A stretch of DNA of 64,000 nucleotides from assembly GCF_009826975.1 (NCBI RefSeq), contig NZ_WUMO01000007.1, forward strand, positions 1 through 64,000, given 5' to 3'. The position numbers and the translations under genes were made by a program. This stretch comes from Flavobacterium sp. HBTb2-11-1. Lineage in GTDB: Bacteria; Bacteroidota; Bacteroidia; Flavobacteriales; Flavobacteriaceae. Numbering within the stretch: the stretch's first letter is position 1; every line of letters starts with the position of its first letter. Below the pieces are notes generated by a model that made no database searches, was not told where the DNA came from, and saw only the letters and a program-made list of their open reading frames with translations. This document shows, in pieces, positions 25,474 to 34,696 of the stretch.

Positions 25474-26985
25474 ATGTCAAAAGTAATAGGAAAAGTTGCT
25501 CAAATCATTGGACCAGTAGTTGACGTAGTTTTCAACGGTAAAGATGTTGAACTTCCAAAAATTTATGATTCACTAGAAGTCACTAAAAAAGACGGAACTA
25601 TCTTAGTTCTAGAAGTACAATCTCACATTGGAGAAAACACTGTTCGTACAATCTCTATGGACTCTACAGACGGTTTGTCTAGAGGATATGAGGTAGTTGG
25701 AACAGGAAGCCCAATCCAAATGCCAATCGGTCCAGACGTATATGGACGTTTATTTAATGTTGTTGGAGATGCAATTGACGGTTTAGGTGATTTGCCAAAA
25801 TCAGGAGAGAACGGTTTGCCAATCCACAGACCAGCACCAAAATTTGAAGATTTATCAACTTCATCTGAAGTTTTATTTACAGGTATTAAAGTAATCGATT
25901 TGATTGAGCCTTATGCAAAAGGAGGTAAAATTGGATTGTTTGGTGGTGCTGGAGTAGGTAAAACAGTATTGATTCAGGAGTTGATCAACAATATCGCAAA
26001 AGGTCACGGTGGACTTTCAGTATTCGCTGGAGTAGGTGAAAGAACACGTGAAGGAAATGACTTGCTTCGTGAGATGTTAGAGTCAGGAATTATTAAATAC
26101 GGTGAAGATTTCATGCACTCTATGGAAAATGGAGGATGGGATTTATCTAAAGTAGATATGCCAGGAATGAGAGAGTCTAAAGCTACTTTCGTTTTCGGAC
26201 AAATGAATGAGCCACCTGGAGCTCGTGCTCGTGTAGCACTTTCAGGATTATCTATCGCTGAGTATTTCCGTGATGGAGCTGGATCAGACCAAGGAAAAGA
26301 TGTATTATTCTTCGTTGATAACATCTTCCGTTTTACACAAGCAGGTTCTGAGGTATCAGCACTTTTAGGACGTATGCCATCTGCGGTAGGTTACCAACCA
26401 ACATTAGCAACTGAGATGGGAGCTATGCAAGAGCGTATTACATCTACAAACAAAGGATCTATTACATCTGTACAAGCGGTTTACGTTCCTGCGGATGACT
26501 TAACTGACCCTGCGCCAGCTACAACTTTCGCGCACTTAGATGCTACAACTGTATTGTCTCGTAAAATTGCTGAGTTAGGTATCTATCCTGCGGTTGACCC
26601 GTTAGATTCTACTTCAAGAATTTTAACTCCACACATCTTAGGAGATGAGCACTATAATTGTGCACAAAGAGTAAAAGAAATTCTTCAAAAATACAAACAA
26701 TTACAAGATATCATCGCGATCCTTGGTATGGAGGAGTTATCTGAAGAAGATAAACTTGCCGTAGCAAGAGCACGTCGTGTACAACGTTTCTTGTCTCAGC
26801 CTTTCCACGTAGCAGAGCAATTTACAGGTATCCCAGGTGTGTTAGTTGATATTAAAGATACTATCAAAGGATTTAACATGATCATCGATGGTGAGTTAGA
26901 TCACCTTCCAGAAGCAGCTTTCAACTTGAAAGGTTCTATTCAAGACGCAATCGAAGCTGGAGAGAAAATGTTAGCTGAAGCATAA
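25474..26985 (+). CDS. atpD: ATP synthase subunit beta
   Basis: A 503-residue catalytic subunit of the F1 sector. Walker A is GGAGVGKT at 157-164. The GERTREGNDL segment, the Walker B-region LFFVDNIFRF and the DPAPATTFAHLDATTVLS stretch are as in other beta subunits. Length is normal for the phylum. Only atpD and atpC are here; the other subunit genes must lie elsewhere, the split arrangement usual in Bacteroidota. An intercistronic hairpin separates it from atpC. Confidence 0.98.
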   Translation: MSKVIGKVAQIIGPVVDVVFNGKDVELPKIYDSLEVTKKDGTILVLEVQSHIGENTVRTISMDSTDGLSRGYEVVGTGSPIQMPIGPDVYGRLFNVVGDAIDGLGDLPKSGENGLPIHRPAPKFEDLSTSSEVLFTGIKVIDLIEPYAKGGKIGLFGGAGVGKTVLIQELINNIAKGHGGLSVFAGVGERTREGNDLLREMLESGIIKYGEDFMHSMENGGWDLSKVDMPGMRESKATFVFGQMNEPPGARARVALSGLSIAEYFRDGAGSDQGKDVLFFVDNIFRFTQAGSEVSALLGRMPSAVGYQPTLATEMGAMQERITSTNKGSITSVQAVYVPADDLTDPAPATTFAHLDATTVLSRKIAELGIYPAVDPLDSTSRILTPHILGDEHYNCAQRVKEILQKYKQLQDIIAILGMEELSEEDKLAVARARRVQRFLSQPFHVAEQFTGIPGVLVDIKDTIKGFNMIIDGELDHLPEAAFNLKGSIQDAIEAGEKMLAEA

Positions 26986-27019
26986 TAATCAAGCAGAGCT
27001 TGATAAAATCAAAAAAATA

Positions 27020-27055
27020 AAAATTCCAAATTCCAAGATTGGGATTTGGAATTTT
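27020..27055 (+). repeat. AATTCC hairpin between atpD and atpC
   Basis: AAAATTCCAAATTCC pairs with GGGATTTGGAATTTT (one wobble pair) over a 6-base loop. A third part-copy, TTTGGAATTTT, follows at 27060-27070. The same element type with a 19-bp stem is at 61564-61613. Confidence 0.75.
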
Positions 27056-27081
27056 ATAATTTGGAATTTTAAAAAACAGTT

Positions 27082-27363
27082 ATGATTTTAGAAATAGTAT
27101 CACCAGAAGCGAAATTATTTTCAGGAGAGGTAACATCAGTTAGCTTACCAGGAGTTAATGGAAGCTTTCAGATTTTAAATCATCACGCCCCAATTGTTTC
27201 AATTTTAGAAGAGGGAACAATTAAAATTGCAGCTCCAAGCTTCAGTTTTTCTAAAGAGGCTGCTGATAAGTTTACGAGAGTGAATGACCAAACTTATACT
27301 TTGCAAATTAAGTCAGGAACAATCGAAATGAAAAACAATAAGATAATTGTATTAGTTGATTAA
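27082..27363 (+). CDS. atpC: ATP synthase subunit epsilon
   Basis: A 93-residue beta-sandwich subunit of the ATP synthase central stalk. The family pattern is visible in LEIVSPEAKLFSGEV, SLPGVNGSFQILNHHAPIVS and the closing strand. It lacks the long C-terminal helical domain of E. coli epsilon (about 139 residues), so the inhibitory arm is missing. Short epsilon subunits are common in Bacteroidota. It is cotranscribed with atpD across a gap of about 96 bases that contains a hairpin. Confidence 0.93.
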   Translation: MILEIVSPEAKLFSGEVTSVSLPGVNGSFQILNHHAPIVSILEEGTIKIAAPSFSFSKEAADKFTRVNDQTYTLQIKSGTIEMKNNKIIVLVD

Positions 27364-27383
27364 TACAATTTCAAAATAAGCTG

Positions 27384-27416
27384 AAAAGCCAGACAGTATT
27401 GTCTGGCTTTTTTTAA
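27384..27416 (+). terminator. Terminator after atpC
   Basis: AAAAGCCAGACA pairs with TGTCTGGCTTTT around GTAT and continues into T-rich sequence. The right half is repeated almost exactly at 27949-27976. Confidence 0.88.
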
Positions 27417-27425
27417 TTTTGGTAA

Positions 27426-27938
27426 ATGAAAGAAAGAGATTTTAATAAACTGGTTTATGTCTCAGAGAGGCCATTTTGGCATTTTTTGATTGCATTGCCA
27501 CTATATTATTTTACTATTTCAATGGTTTTTAAAACTATAGATCTCTTTTCTTCTGGAAAAGTAAACGAAGCTTTGAAATTTGTTTTAGCGACTTTTTTTA
27601 TGTTTGTCTGTGCAGTTGGACTGACTTTTACGAAAAGAGTTTATGCAAATGCAAAGTTGAAAACAGTTAGGTTTAATTTTACTCTTTTTAAGATTCCATT
27701 ATGTAAAGATTTTATTTTTGAAGATGTACAGTATGTATCAGTGTTTAAAAATTATTCAGATCGAGACTTTGAAATATATATTTGGCAATCTGAAACCAAG
27801 AAAAAATCTATTTCAGTTCATTTAGATTTAAAATCAGCATTTAGTTATGCGTTAAAAATAGCCAATGGATTAGAAGTTGATGTGCTTGATGCTACTGAAA
27901 AAGGAAATTTTAAATGGGTAGCGAAAAAACAGGTGTAA
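27426..27938 (+). CDS. Hypothetical membrane protein
   Basis: A 170-residue protein with two hydrophobic segments at about 17-35 and 50-68, followed by a soluble C-terminal domain of about 100 residues with beta-strand character (TVRFNFTLFKIP, FEIYIWQSETKKKSI). I do not recognise a family; the layout resembles small membrane proteins with a PH-like cytosolic domain. The ATG is only 10 bases after the atpC terminator. The gene is bounded by two nearly identical terminator sequences, so its transcription may depend on read-through or on a promoter inside atpC. Confidence 0.65.
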   Translation: MKERDFNKLVYVSERPFWHFLIALPLYYFTISMVFKTIDLFSSGKVNEALKFVLATFFMFVCAVGLTFTKRVYANAKLKTVRFNFTLFKIPLCKDFIFEDVQYVSVFKNYSDRDFEIYIWQSETKKKSISVHLDLKSAFSYALKIANGLEVDVLDATEKGNFKWVAKKQV

Positions 27939-27948
27939 TAAATTGAAG

Positions 27949-27979
27949 GCTTGACAGTATTGTCTGGCTTTTTTTATTT
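27949..27979 (+). terminator. Second copy of the GACAGTATTGTCTGGC terminator
   Basis: GGCTTGACAGTATTGTCTGGC followed by TTTTTTTATTTT. The string GACAGTATTGTCTGGCTTTTTT also occurs in the atpC terminator. The left arm differs (GGCTTGACA for GCCAGACA), so the stem is shorter here. Confidence 0.65.
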
Positions 27980-27990
27980 TCTTACTTTTG
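27960..27990 (+). promoter_or_regulatory. Candidate promoter of NAD(P)-binding gene
   Basis: TTG at 27960-27962, a 20-base spacer and TACTTTTG at 27983-27990 fit the Bacteroidota consensus. The TTG lies within the terminator stem. The leader to the ATG would be about 115 bases. Confidence 0.5.
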
Positions 27991-28112
27991 AAGTATCAAA
28001 ATCTCTTTATAAAATATTTGATCAATTGTGAAAGCTCAATAAGCTTTTGCACTTTGTTTCATCCATAATGATGGAACAAAATTTTTTATGTCAAATTTTA
28101 TAAAGAATATAT

Positions 28113-28751
28113 ATGAAAAATATATTAAAAGTCGCAGTTCTAGGCGGCGGTGGAAGAACAGGAAAATACCTTGTAAAACAGTTATTGAAAAACGGATTTA
28201 GTGTAAAACTTCTATTAAGAAATCCGGACAATTTTACCATTCAAAATTCAAAAATAGAAATCATTAAGGGAGATGCTCTTAGTGAGGAATCTGTAAGTTT
28301 ATTACTCGGAGATTGTCAAGCTGTAATAAATACTATCGGTCAGAGAATGGGAGAACCGATGGTGGCAAGTGGGGCGACAAAAAATGTTTTGAATGCTATG
28401 GATGCATATGGAATTCAAAGATATTTGCTTTTAGCAGGACTAAATATCGATACCCCATTTGATAAAAAGAGCCTCAAAACAATTATGGCGACGGACTGGA
28501 TGAAAACTAATTTTCCTGAAATCCAGAAAGACCGACAATTCACTTATGATCTTTTAAGCAGCAGTAAGATTGATTGGACACAAGTTCGTGTTCCGTTAAT
28601 TGTTTTTTCTGATGAGAGTAATGAAATCTCTGTAAATCTCGAAGATTGTTTGGGAGATAAAATTACAGCATTGGACATTTCGAAGTTTTTAGTAAAAGAG
28701 ATGGTTGAGTCAAATTACATTAGGCAATCCCCTTTTATTAGTGCCATTTAA
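28113..28751 (+). CDS. NAD(P)-binding, NmrA/SDR-like protein
   Basis: A 212-residue Rossmann-fold protein. The N-terminal LGGGGRTGKYLVKQLLKNG is a GxxGxxG dinucleotide site, followed by LLLRNP, an Arg that suggests NADP(H). The rest follows the atypical SDR or NAD(P)H-binding pattern, with QAVINTIGQ and a region near RYLLLAGL. There is no clear YxxxK catalytic pair, so it may act as a reductase of unusual type or as a redox sensor. It is a single gene bounded by terminators, with a long AT-rich leader of about 120 bases. Confidence 0.75.
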   Translation: MKNILKVAVLGGGGRTGKYLVKQLLKNGFSVKLLLRNPDNFTIQNSKIEIIKGDALSEESVSLLLGDCQAVINTIGQRMGEPMVASGATKNVLNAMDAYGIQRYLLLAGLNIDTPFDKKSLKTIMATDWMKTNFPEIQKDRQFTYDLLSSSKIDWTQVRVPLIVFSDESNEISVNLEDCLGDKITALDISKFLVKEMVESNYIRQSPFISAI

Positions 28752-28758
28752 TTTAGAA

Positions 28759-28793
28759 AAACGGCGGATTCCCTATAATCTGCCGTTTATTTT
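28759..28793 (+). terminator. Terminator after NAD(P)-binding gene
   Basis: AAACGGCGGAT pairs imperfectly with ATCTGCCGTTT around TCCCTATA, followed by a T-rich tract. Confidence 0.75.
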
Positions 28794-28824
28794 ATTCTAA
28801 TAGGAATTGCCTAACTTTGTTTAT

Positions 28825-29988
28825 ATGGAATTGCATGAAAATCTTAAACGTAAAATACAAAGATCTAAACAAGAAAATCTGTTTAGAAAATTACCTGTAT
28901 TTAATAATCTGATTGATTTCTCTTCTAATGATTATATAGGATTTTCTAAATCAGAAACTATTTACAAGCATACTCATGCTTATTTGTTAGAAAATGAGAT
29001 TTTTCAAAATGGAGCTACAGGTTCAAGATTGACCACAGGAAACCATTTGCTATATCAAATTGCAGAGAGTTTTATAGCGCAATTTCATGAGGTAGAATCA
29101 GCTTTAATTTTCAATTCGGGTTATGATGCCAATTTGGGATTTTTTAGCACTGTACCGCAAGAAAACGATGTTGTTTTGTATGATGAATTGTGTCATGTTT
29201 CTATAAAAGATGGAATTGCAATGTCTAAAGCAAAATCATATTCCTTTGTTCACAATGATTTTGAAGATTTGGAAAAGTATATTCTTAAACTTCCAGATAA
29301 AATAATTTACATTGTAACTGAAACGGTCTTTTCTATGGATGGTGATAGCCCAAATTTAGAAGATTTAGTACAGCTTGCTCAAAAACACAATTGTTATTTG
29401 GTTGTTGATGAAGCTCATGCTTTGGGAGTTTTTGGAGAAAAAGGGGAAGGTTTAAGTCAGTATCTAAAGTTGCATCATAAAATTTTTGCTAGAATTGTAA
29501 CTTTTGGAAAAGCTCTGGGATGTCAAGGTGCGGCAATCTTAGGAAGTATAGAGCTAAGAGATTATCTGGTCAATTTTGCTCGAAGTTTTATATATTCAAC
29601 TGCTTTGTCTCCTCATACTGTTGCGACAATTTTTACTGCATACCAGCAATTGGAAATAGAAAAAGCTGCTATTGAAAAGCTTCGTCAGAATATTATATTT
29701 TTCAATCAGCAGAAAAATTTGTTAGGACTAAAGCCAATGTTTGTTCATAGTAAATCTCCAATACATTCTGCTATTATTCCAGGAAATAATAATGTGAACG
29801 AGTTATCACAGCAACTTCAGGATAGAGGATTTGATGTTCATTCTATTCTTTCTCCGATTATTCCAGAAGGACAAGAACGTCTTCGTTTTTGTATTCACAG
29901 TTATAATTCGCAAGAAGAAATTAACCAAGTTTTGGAATTGGTTAGAGATTTTGTTTTTGATTGTGTGCAAGGATTCAAGTTCGTTTAA
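28825..29988 (+). CDS. 8-amino-7-oxononanoate synthase-like PLP enzyme
   Basis: A 387-residue fold-type I PLP enzyme of the alpha-oxoamine synthase group. GATGSRLTTGNH at about 63-74 matches the substrate loop. DEAHALGVFG contains Asp195 and His198, and TFGKALG contains the PLP lysine, Lys229. It probably makes 8-amino-7-oxononanoate in biotin synthesis (BioF). Related enzymes that condense glycine or serine with acyl-CoA cannot be excluded, and no other bio genes are in the window. The open frame starts at a TTG (28807); the ATG at 28825 is the better start. Confidence 0.75.
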   Translation: MELHENLKRKIQRSKQENLFRKLPVFNNLIDFSSNDYIGFSKSETIYKHTHAYLLENEIFQNGATGSRLTTGNHLLYQIAESFIAQFHEVESALIFNSGYDANLGFFSTVPQENDVVLYDELCHVSIKDGIAMSKAKSYSFVHNDFEDLEKYILKLPDKIIYIVTETVFSMDGDSPNLEDLVQLAQKHNCYLVVDEAHALGVFGEKGEGLSQYLKLHHKIFARIVTFGKALGCQGAAILGSIELRDYLVNFARSFIYSTALSPHTVATIFTAYQQLEIEKAAIEKLRQNIIFFNQQKNLLGLKPMFVHSKSPIHSAIIPGNNNVNELSQQLQDRGFDVHSILSPIIPEGQERLRFCIHSYNSQEEINQVLELVRDFVFDCVQGFKFV

Positions 29989-29997
29989 ATAGAATAA

Positions 29998-30036
29998 AAC
30001 AAGAAACCCATCTTTACGATGGGTTTCTTGTTTTTA
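29998..30036. terminator. Bidirectional terminator
   Basis: AACAAGAAACCCATC pairs with GATGGGTTTCTTGTT around TTTAC, between the convergent BioF-like and giant-protein genes. Confidence 0.9.
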
Positions 30037-33000
30037 GTTATATATGATTTTCTTTGTGACTACACTGTTGTTTTCTAGAATCACTTTTACTAATAAAACT
30101 TGATTGCCAGAATATAAGTTTTTAATCTCTAATTCTTTTGTGTCAACTTTAGTTTTATTATAAAGCATTTGACCACCAATGGTATAGATTTGTACTTCTT
30201 TAATGTTTTCAGTTCCGCTAGTTACATTTACTGCTTTTGATTTTACAGAAACTAAAACTCCATCTTTTAAATTCTCAAAATCATCAGTGCCTAAGGTTTT
30301 GTTTGTATAGCGAAGGACAAAACGATCTGTAAAGGTTCCAATAGCTGTTTTAAAAGTATAATTAGAAGTGCGCAAGTCAGTTATAATACCTGTTGTTTTG
30401 TCTTCTAGATAAACCGCCTGAGTATTAAAGAATCCGTCAGCGTGATCAATTGAAATTGTAAGATCGCCTTCAACAGTACTTTTATAACCAATAGGGACAA
30501 GGTCAGAATTATCAAAGGGTAAGGCACGGCCTTGAACGGTTAGTTTTTTAGCTTCGCTGATACTATAAAAATCAATATAGGAGTTGCTTCCCATTGTTGT
30601 GGCGTCATAATTATAATCTAAATTATTGGTTGCTCCAGTTGCATATCCAATAAGCATTTGCTTAAACGCGCCTTGAGAATTCGTCAAGTTTAGCCATAAA
30701 CGATTTTTTTCGATTTGGCCTGTTTTTTCAGTCGTCTTAAAGAATGTAGTGTTTTTGGCTTTAACTCTTTGTTCGTTTGTAAATAAAATAGAACTTACAT
30801 TTGGCTGAGTAAAAAATCCTTGTCCAGTAGCAATATAACCGTTAGGAACCTGTCCTTTTGGAGATGGTTGTGTTTGTCCCATTAATGTGAAAACAGCAAA
30901 ATCGGCGCTATCATAAGTAAATGTATTTGTTCCCTCGATTTTTTTCGGGGGAGTATTATGTGACCAAAAATATAAAGGTCCAACATCTCCATTGTCTAGA
31001 ATGAACTTTTCAGCATCAATAGAAGATGGGTAAGGGTTACCTAATAAATTTAATTTTCCGCTTATAATTGGGATTTGGATGTTTCCATTGTTTGGAACTC
31101 CTGTGAATTTCGCAGTAAAATTGCTTGGAGTTGCCAAATCATATGTTTGTGGCGCTCTAATACTGTATCCGTATCCTGCTTCCATAACTTTTTGACCATA
31201 GTAGCTAGGAACCCATTTTGTGGTAGTTGCATTCCAATAATGATATTTGTCATACAAAGTTTCTGGAGACAAATCATGCATAGACAAACCGATTACGGGT
31301 GATGACCAATATGTTACATCGTAACGAACTACATTGGTTGTTCTTTGTATTTCAAAAGCTTTTGCACTTCCCGTAAGCATATTTTTGGCTGTTGAAGTTT
31401 GAAGCAATGATCCTCCATCTAAAATCAGTAGTTTTCCTTCTCCAAGAATATTTATGTCCTCATCAACGGTTAAGGTTATATCTTTTGGAACTGTTAATGT
31501 AACTTTATCGTTTATTTTACAAGAGCATACTGTAAGATCAGATGTTAATTGTGTATTTGAATTGATTACTAAAGAGCTTCCATTTGGGGTAGCTGCACCG
31601 TTGTAATTTGTTTCAATTTTAATAAAATTCAAATTCAGTCTTGCACTTTGTTTGTAATCTTTTAGACGAATTTCAACTTTAGAGTTTTTGCCTAAAACTC
31701 TTGGACTAGATAATGCGTTGTTTACAGGCGCATTATCATTAATGTTTCCTGGCGAAGTGTAAACTGGAGTGGTAGCGTTTTCATCATCAATGAAAATTTG
31801 TACTTGATCATCGCAGTTTGTAATTTGTATTTGATAGGTTCCGCAAGGGAATCCTTGTCTTTTATAAACCAAAGTAAAATAATCTTGAGGCACAGGGGCG
31901 CCTTGCCAGCCAGATACAGCAGGATTAAAAGAAGGTGATTCTGCAAGAGCAAATGAGTCTGTAGTATTAATGTTTACAGGATTAACACTATAATATCCCG
32001 CATAGCTGTTTTGTGGAATTGTAAAATTATTTCCATTATCTGCGGTAGTAAATCCGTAAACTTTCCACAAATTATCTCCGAAAGCATAGGGTGCAGTATT
32101 ACTTCCTGCTATTAAGCCCATTGAAAACTGTATTCTGGAATCGGTTGTTTTTTCATAATATTCTAAGTCAAAAGTATACTCAACGCCAGCAGTCAATTGC
32201 ATATTTACTGCCTTTTGTGAATAATTTACACCAGACCATTGATCAATTATTTTGGTAGTACCAGAAGCTGTGGTTAAATACAAACGGTAATAATCATCGC
32301 CTCCAACGGTAATATTATAAGTGCCTGTTACATCAACTTTGGCTTTCATTTTATAACGAACAAAGAAATAGTCCGAAGGAGATTCACATAACTGCGCATT
32401 TAACCCAGTAACAGTTCCTTGTGCAATATCGCGATTAAATAGTTTGTTTTCTTCAACTTGTCCAATATAGGTCATGTTTAAAATCGGAATGGTCGTGGGC
32501 GTTGCAGGATCTGGGTCTGTTGGTGGCAAAGTTGTTGTTTTGTACACATATCCTATCCATTTATTGTCTCCATATTTAATTTGGTCACCAACTAGATTGC
32601 AAACAGGTGCTGTAGCATTAATGGTTACGGTAGCAGAAGAATAATTAGAATTGGTATTCTTAAGAGTATATGTAAACGTTGCAGATCCAGTAAAATTGGC
32701 TGCAGGTGTAAAGGTGATGTTGTTAAGACCATTTACAGTTACAGTGCCATTGTTAGGTTGTGTTACCGTTATGGTTTCTAAAGGATAGCCGCCAATAACA
32801 TCATTATCTAAAATAGGAATTGTTACAGCCTGATTTGATGGAGTTGAAACAATATCATTTTTTGCTGTTAAGGTAAAAACATCTTCGATTGTTCCTGTGA
32901 TTACTGGACCTTCTGGACTTCCATTACCATTTTTAATTTCAAAAGTATTGTTACTAGCATAAACATAAAATCTAATGTACAGGGTTTCTCCAGGTGATAG

Positions 33001-34290
33001 GGTGTTTAGTCCTGATGCAATATTATTGGTTAATGGTGTCCATGATGAGGCAGCATTACTTTCTGGTATTAATGTCTGAGCACCATTCGTAAAATCTGGA
33101 TTCTTAGAATATTTTACAAGAAACTTTTGATTTTTTCCTCGGTAAGTAAAATTAAATTGTTTAAGATTTAATTTGTGTTTAGAATCGGGTGCGATTTTAA
33201 ATTGAATGTACTTAGTTTCATCTGCCTTATCTAGAATATTGGGGTTATAAGAAGGAGTAGGCCAGCCGTTAGTTTGAAAAAATGCATTATTTGGGTTTTG
33301 AAATATATAATCTAAACTTATGTTAGTACCCGCCTTTGTAATTGGAGAGTTTGGGTCCACATATTGTTTGGTTACGGGATTAAAAGTGTCATCGGCTCCA
33401 TCCCAAAGCGATAGAAAATCTGTTGTGTCTTGGTTTACCGTTACTTTTACGGTTCCTGTAGATGTTTCTGTTGCATTTGAGATAGTGTAGTTGAAAACAG
33501 AAGTGCCAATAAATCCAGCAGCGGGATTAAAAGTTATAGTTTTATCAGGATTAATTATTGCAGTTCCTTCGGCAGCAGACGGTGGTGTAGAAATAACCAA
33601 AGTATTTACATTGGCTTTGTTTACGTCATTGCTTAGCGGATTTATATTAACTGCTACATCTTTCGTAGTGGTAACGTAATCGTTGATGGCTAATATTTTG
33701 GTAGCATCAAAGCTTAATACTTCACCATTGATGGTAGGTACAATATTTCCGTTTCCAGTTTTGATTTGGAAGTCGTTATTAGTGTAATAAGCATAAATTC
33801 TAACATAAACTTTTTCAGTAGGTAGAACAGGGTTTATTTCTTCAGAAAAATTCAATGTGTATTGTATCCAATCACTTGTAACTGATGTTGCTGTAAGAAG
33901 ATTAAAAACACCAGATGAGAAGTCAGATTGTTTGGAATATTTAATTGTATATTTTTGAGAACCTGGAGATTTACATTCAAAAGTGAATGTGCTTAAATTT
34001 ACCTTGTTTCCTGCTTTAGGCCCCAGAGCAAATTGTATATACTTTGTCGGATCATATTGGCCGCCTTTGTTTAGAGGTGTTGGCCAGCCACTACTGGCAA
34101 AAAAAGTGTTTGCAGCATTATTAGAGTCATATATATTATTTACCGTTGCTGATAAATCAGAAGCGTTAATTGTTCCTATTGGAACAGGAGCATATCTATT
34201 GCCAGAATTTGCTGCGTCCCATTTTACTAAAGCAGTTTGAGCAAATCCAAAAAAAGGCAATAATAAGAATAAAAGTAGAGTTTTTTTCAT
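30034..34290 (-). CDS. Giant secreted protein 1, Ig/PA14-like domains, T9SS type C signal
   Basis: A 1418-residue protein with a signal peptide ending FFGFAQ. The N-terminal half holds two related modules, each a beta-sandwich with a GWPTP motif (about 25-190 and 290-470), each followed by a cadherin/Ig-like domain (SNDVNKANV and DNDVIGGYP). A PA14-like region follows (about 565-720). From about residue 985 it has the module shared with the other three giants, beginning near RYDVTYWSSP and including LLGNPYPSSIDAE, and it ends in a type C-like T9SS sorting signal (LVSVKSKAVNV...QVLLVKV). It is probably a surface or extracellular adhesin or glycan-binding protein; no catalytic domain is seen. 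Confidence 0.8.
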   Translation of the reverse strand: MKKTLLLFLLLPFFGFAQTALVKWDAANSGNRYAPVPIGTINASDLSATVNNIYDSNNAANTFFASSGWPTPLNKGGQYDPTKYIQFALGPKAGNKVNLSTFTFECKSPGSQKYTIKYSKQSDFSSGVFNLLTATSVTSDWIQYTLNFSEEINPVLPTEKVYVRIYAYYTNNDFQIKTGNGNIVPTINGEVLSFDATKILAINDYVTTTKDVAVNINPLSNDVNKANVNTLVISTPPSAAEGTAIINPDKTITFNPAAGFIGTSVFNYTISNATETSTGTVKVTVNQDTTDFLSLWDGADDTFNPVTKQYVDPNSPITKAGTNISLDYIFQNPNNAFFQTNGWPTPSYNPNILDKADETKYIQFKIAPDSKHKLNLKQFNFTYRGKNQKFLVKYSKNPDFTNGAQTLIPESNAASSWTPLTNNIASGLNTLSPGETLYIRFYVYASNNTFEIKNGNGSPEGPVITGTIEDVFTLTAKNDIVSTPSNQAVTIPILDNDVIGGYPLETITVTQPNNGTVTVNGLNNITFTPAANFTGSATFTYTLKNTNSNYSSATVTINATAPVCNLVGDQIKYGDNKWIGYVYKTTTLPPTDPDPATPTTIPILNMTYIGQVEENKLFNRDIAQGTVTGLNAQLCESPSDYFFVRYKMKAKVDVTGTYNITVGGDDYYRLYLTTASGTTKIIDQWSGVNYSQKAVNMQLTAGVEYTFDLEYYEKTTDSRIQFSMGLIAGSNTAPYAFGDNLWKVYGFTTADNGNNFTIPQNSYAGYYSVNPVNINTTDSFALAESPSFNPAVSGWQGAPVPQDYFTLVYKRQGFPCGTYQIQITNCDDQVQIFIDDENATTPVYTSPGNINDNAPVNNALSSPRVLGKNSKVEIRLKDYKQSARLNLNFIKIETNYNGAATPNGSSLVINSNTQLTSDLTVCSCKINDKVTLTVPKDITLTVDEDINILGEGKLLILDGGSLLQTSTAKNMLTGSAKAFEIQRTTNVVRYDVTYWSSPVIGLSMHDLSPETLYDKYHYWNATTTKWVPSYYGQKVMEAGYGYSIRAPQTYDLATPSNFTAKFTGVPNNGNIQIPIISGKLNLLGNPYPSSIDAEKFILDNGDVGPLYFWSHNTPPKKIEGTNTFTYDSADFAVFTLMGQTQPSPKGQVPNGYIATGQGFFTQPNVSSILFTNEQRVKAKNTTFFKTTEKTGQIEKNRLWLNLTNSQGAFKQMLIGYATGATNNLDYNYDATTMGSNSYIDFYSISEAKKLTVQGRALPFDNSDLVPIGYKSTVEGDLTISIDHADGFFNTQAVYLEDKTTGIITDLRTSNYTFKTAIGTFTDRFVLRYTNKTLGTDDFENLKDGVLVSVKSKAVNVTSGTENIKEVQIYTIGGQMLYNKTKVDTKELEIKNLYSGNQVLLVKVILENNSVVTKKIIYN

Positions 34291-34696
34291 GCTAAATGTT
34301 TTTTATCAATTTGTTATGCTGGCATAGGACTTCCGAACCAAACAAAGGTATATACATTTACGAACTGAATATTGGCGTGGTTTTAAGAACCCCGATATAA
34401 TCGATGAACTAAAAAAATACTCGATGAAGCACATTAAAAATTTTAATGTTAGACAATTATTCTTATAAAATTCTCAATATTATTGAAGGAATAATCGTGT
34501 TAATTTTGTTTTTTTTAAACAGTTTTTTGAAGTTTTAGACTGAAAAACGTCTAGTTTGCTATAAATTCTGCAAAAATGGAATATTTTATAACCAAAAGTT
34601 GTTTAGTTTGAAAGGGTGATTTTTTAATGACTTTTTGGCAAAAATCAAAATAGTTTGGAAAGGATAAAAAGGCACTTTTTTAAGATAAAAGGTAAT
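34291..34696 (-). promoter_or_regulatory. Upstream region of giant protein 1
   Basis: A 406-base AT-rich gap without a gene. On the minus strand TACCTTTG (34343-34350) fits a -7 box about 50 bases before the ATG. Two copies of TCGATGAA (34401-34408 and 34421-34428), exactly 20 bases apart, lie about 50-80 bases upstream of it and could bind a regulator. The remainder, towards recX, shows no clear terminator or gene. Confidence 0.45.
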
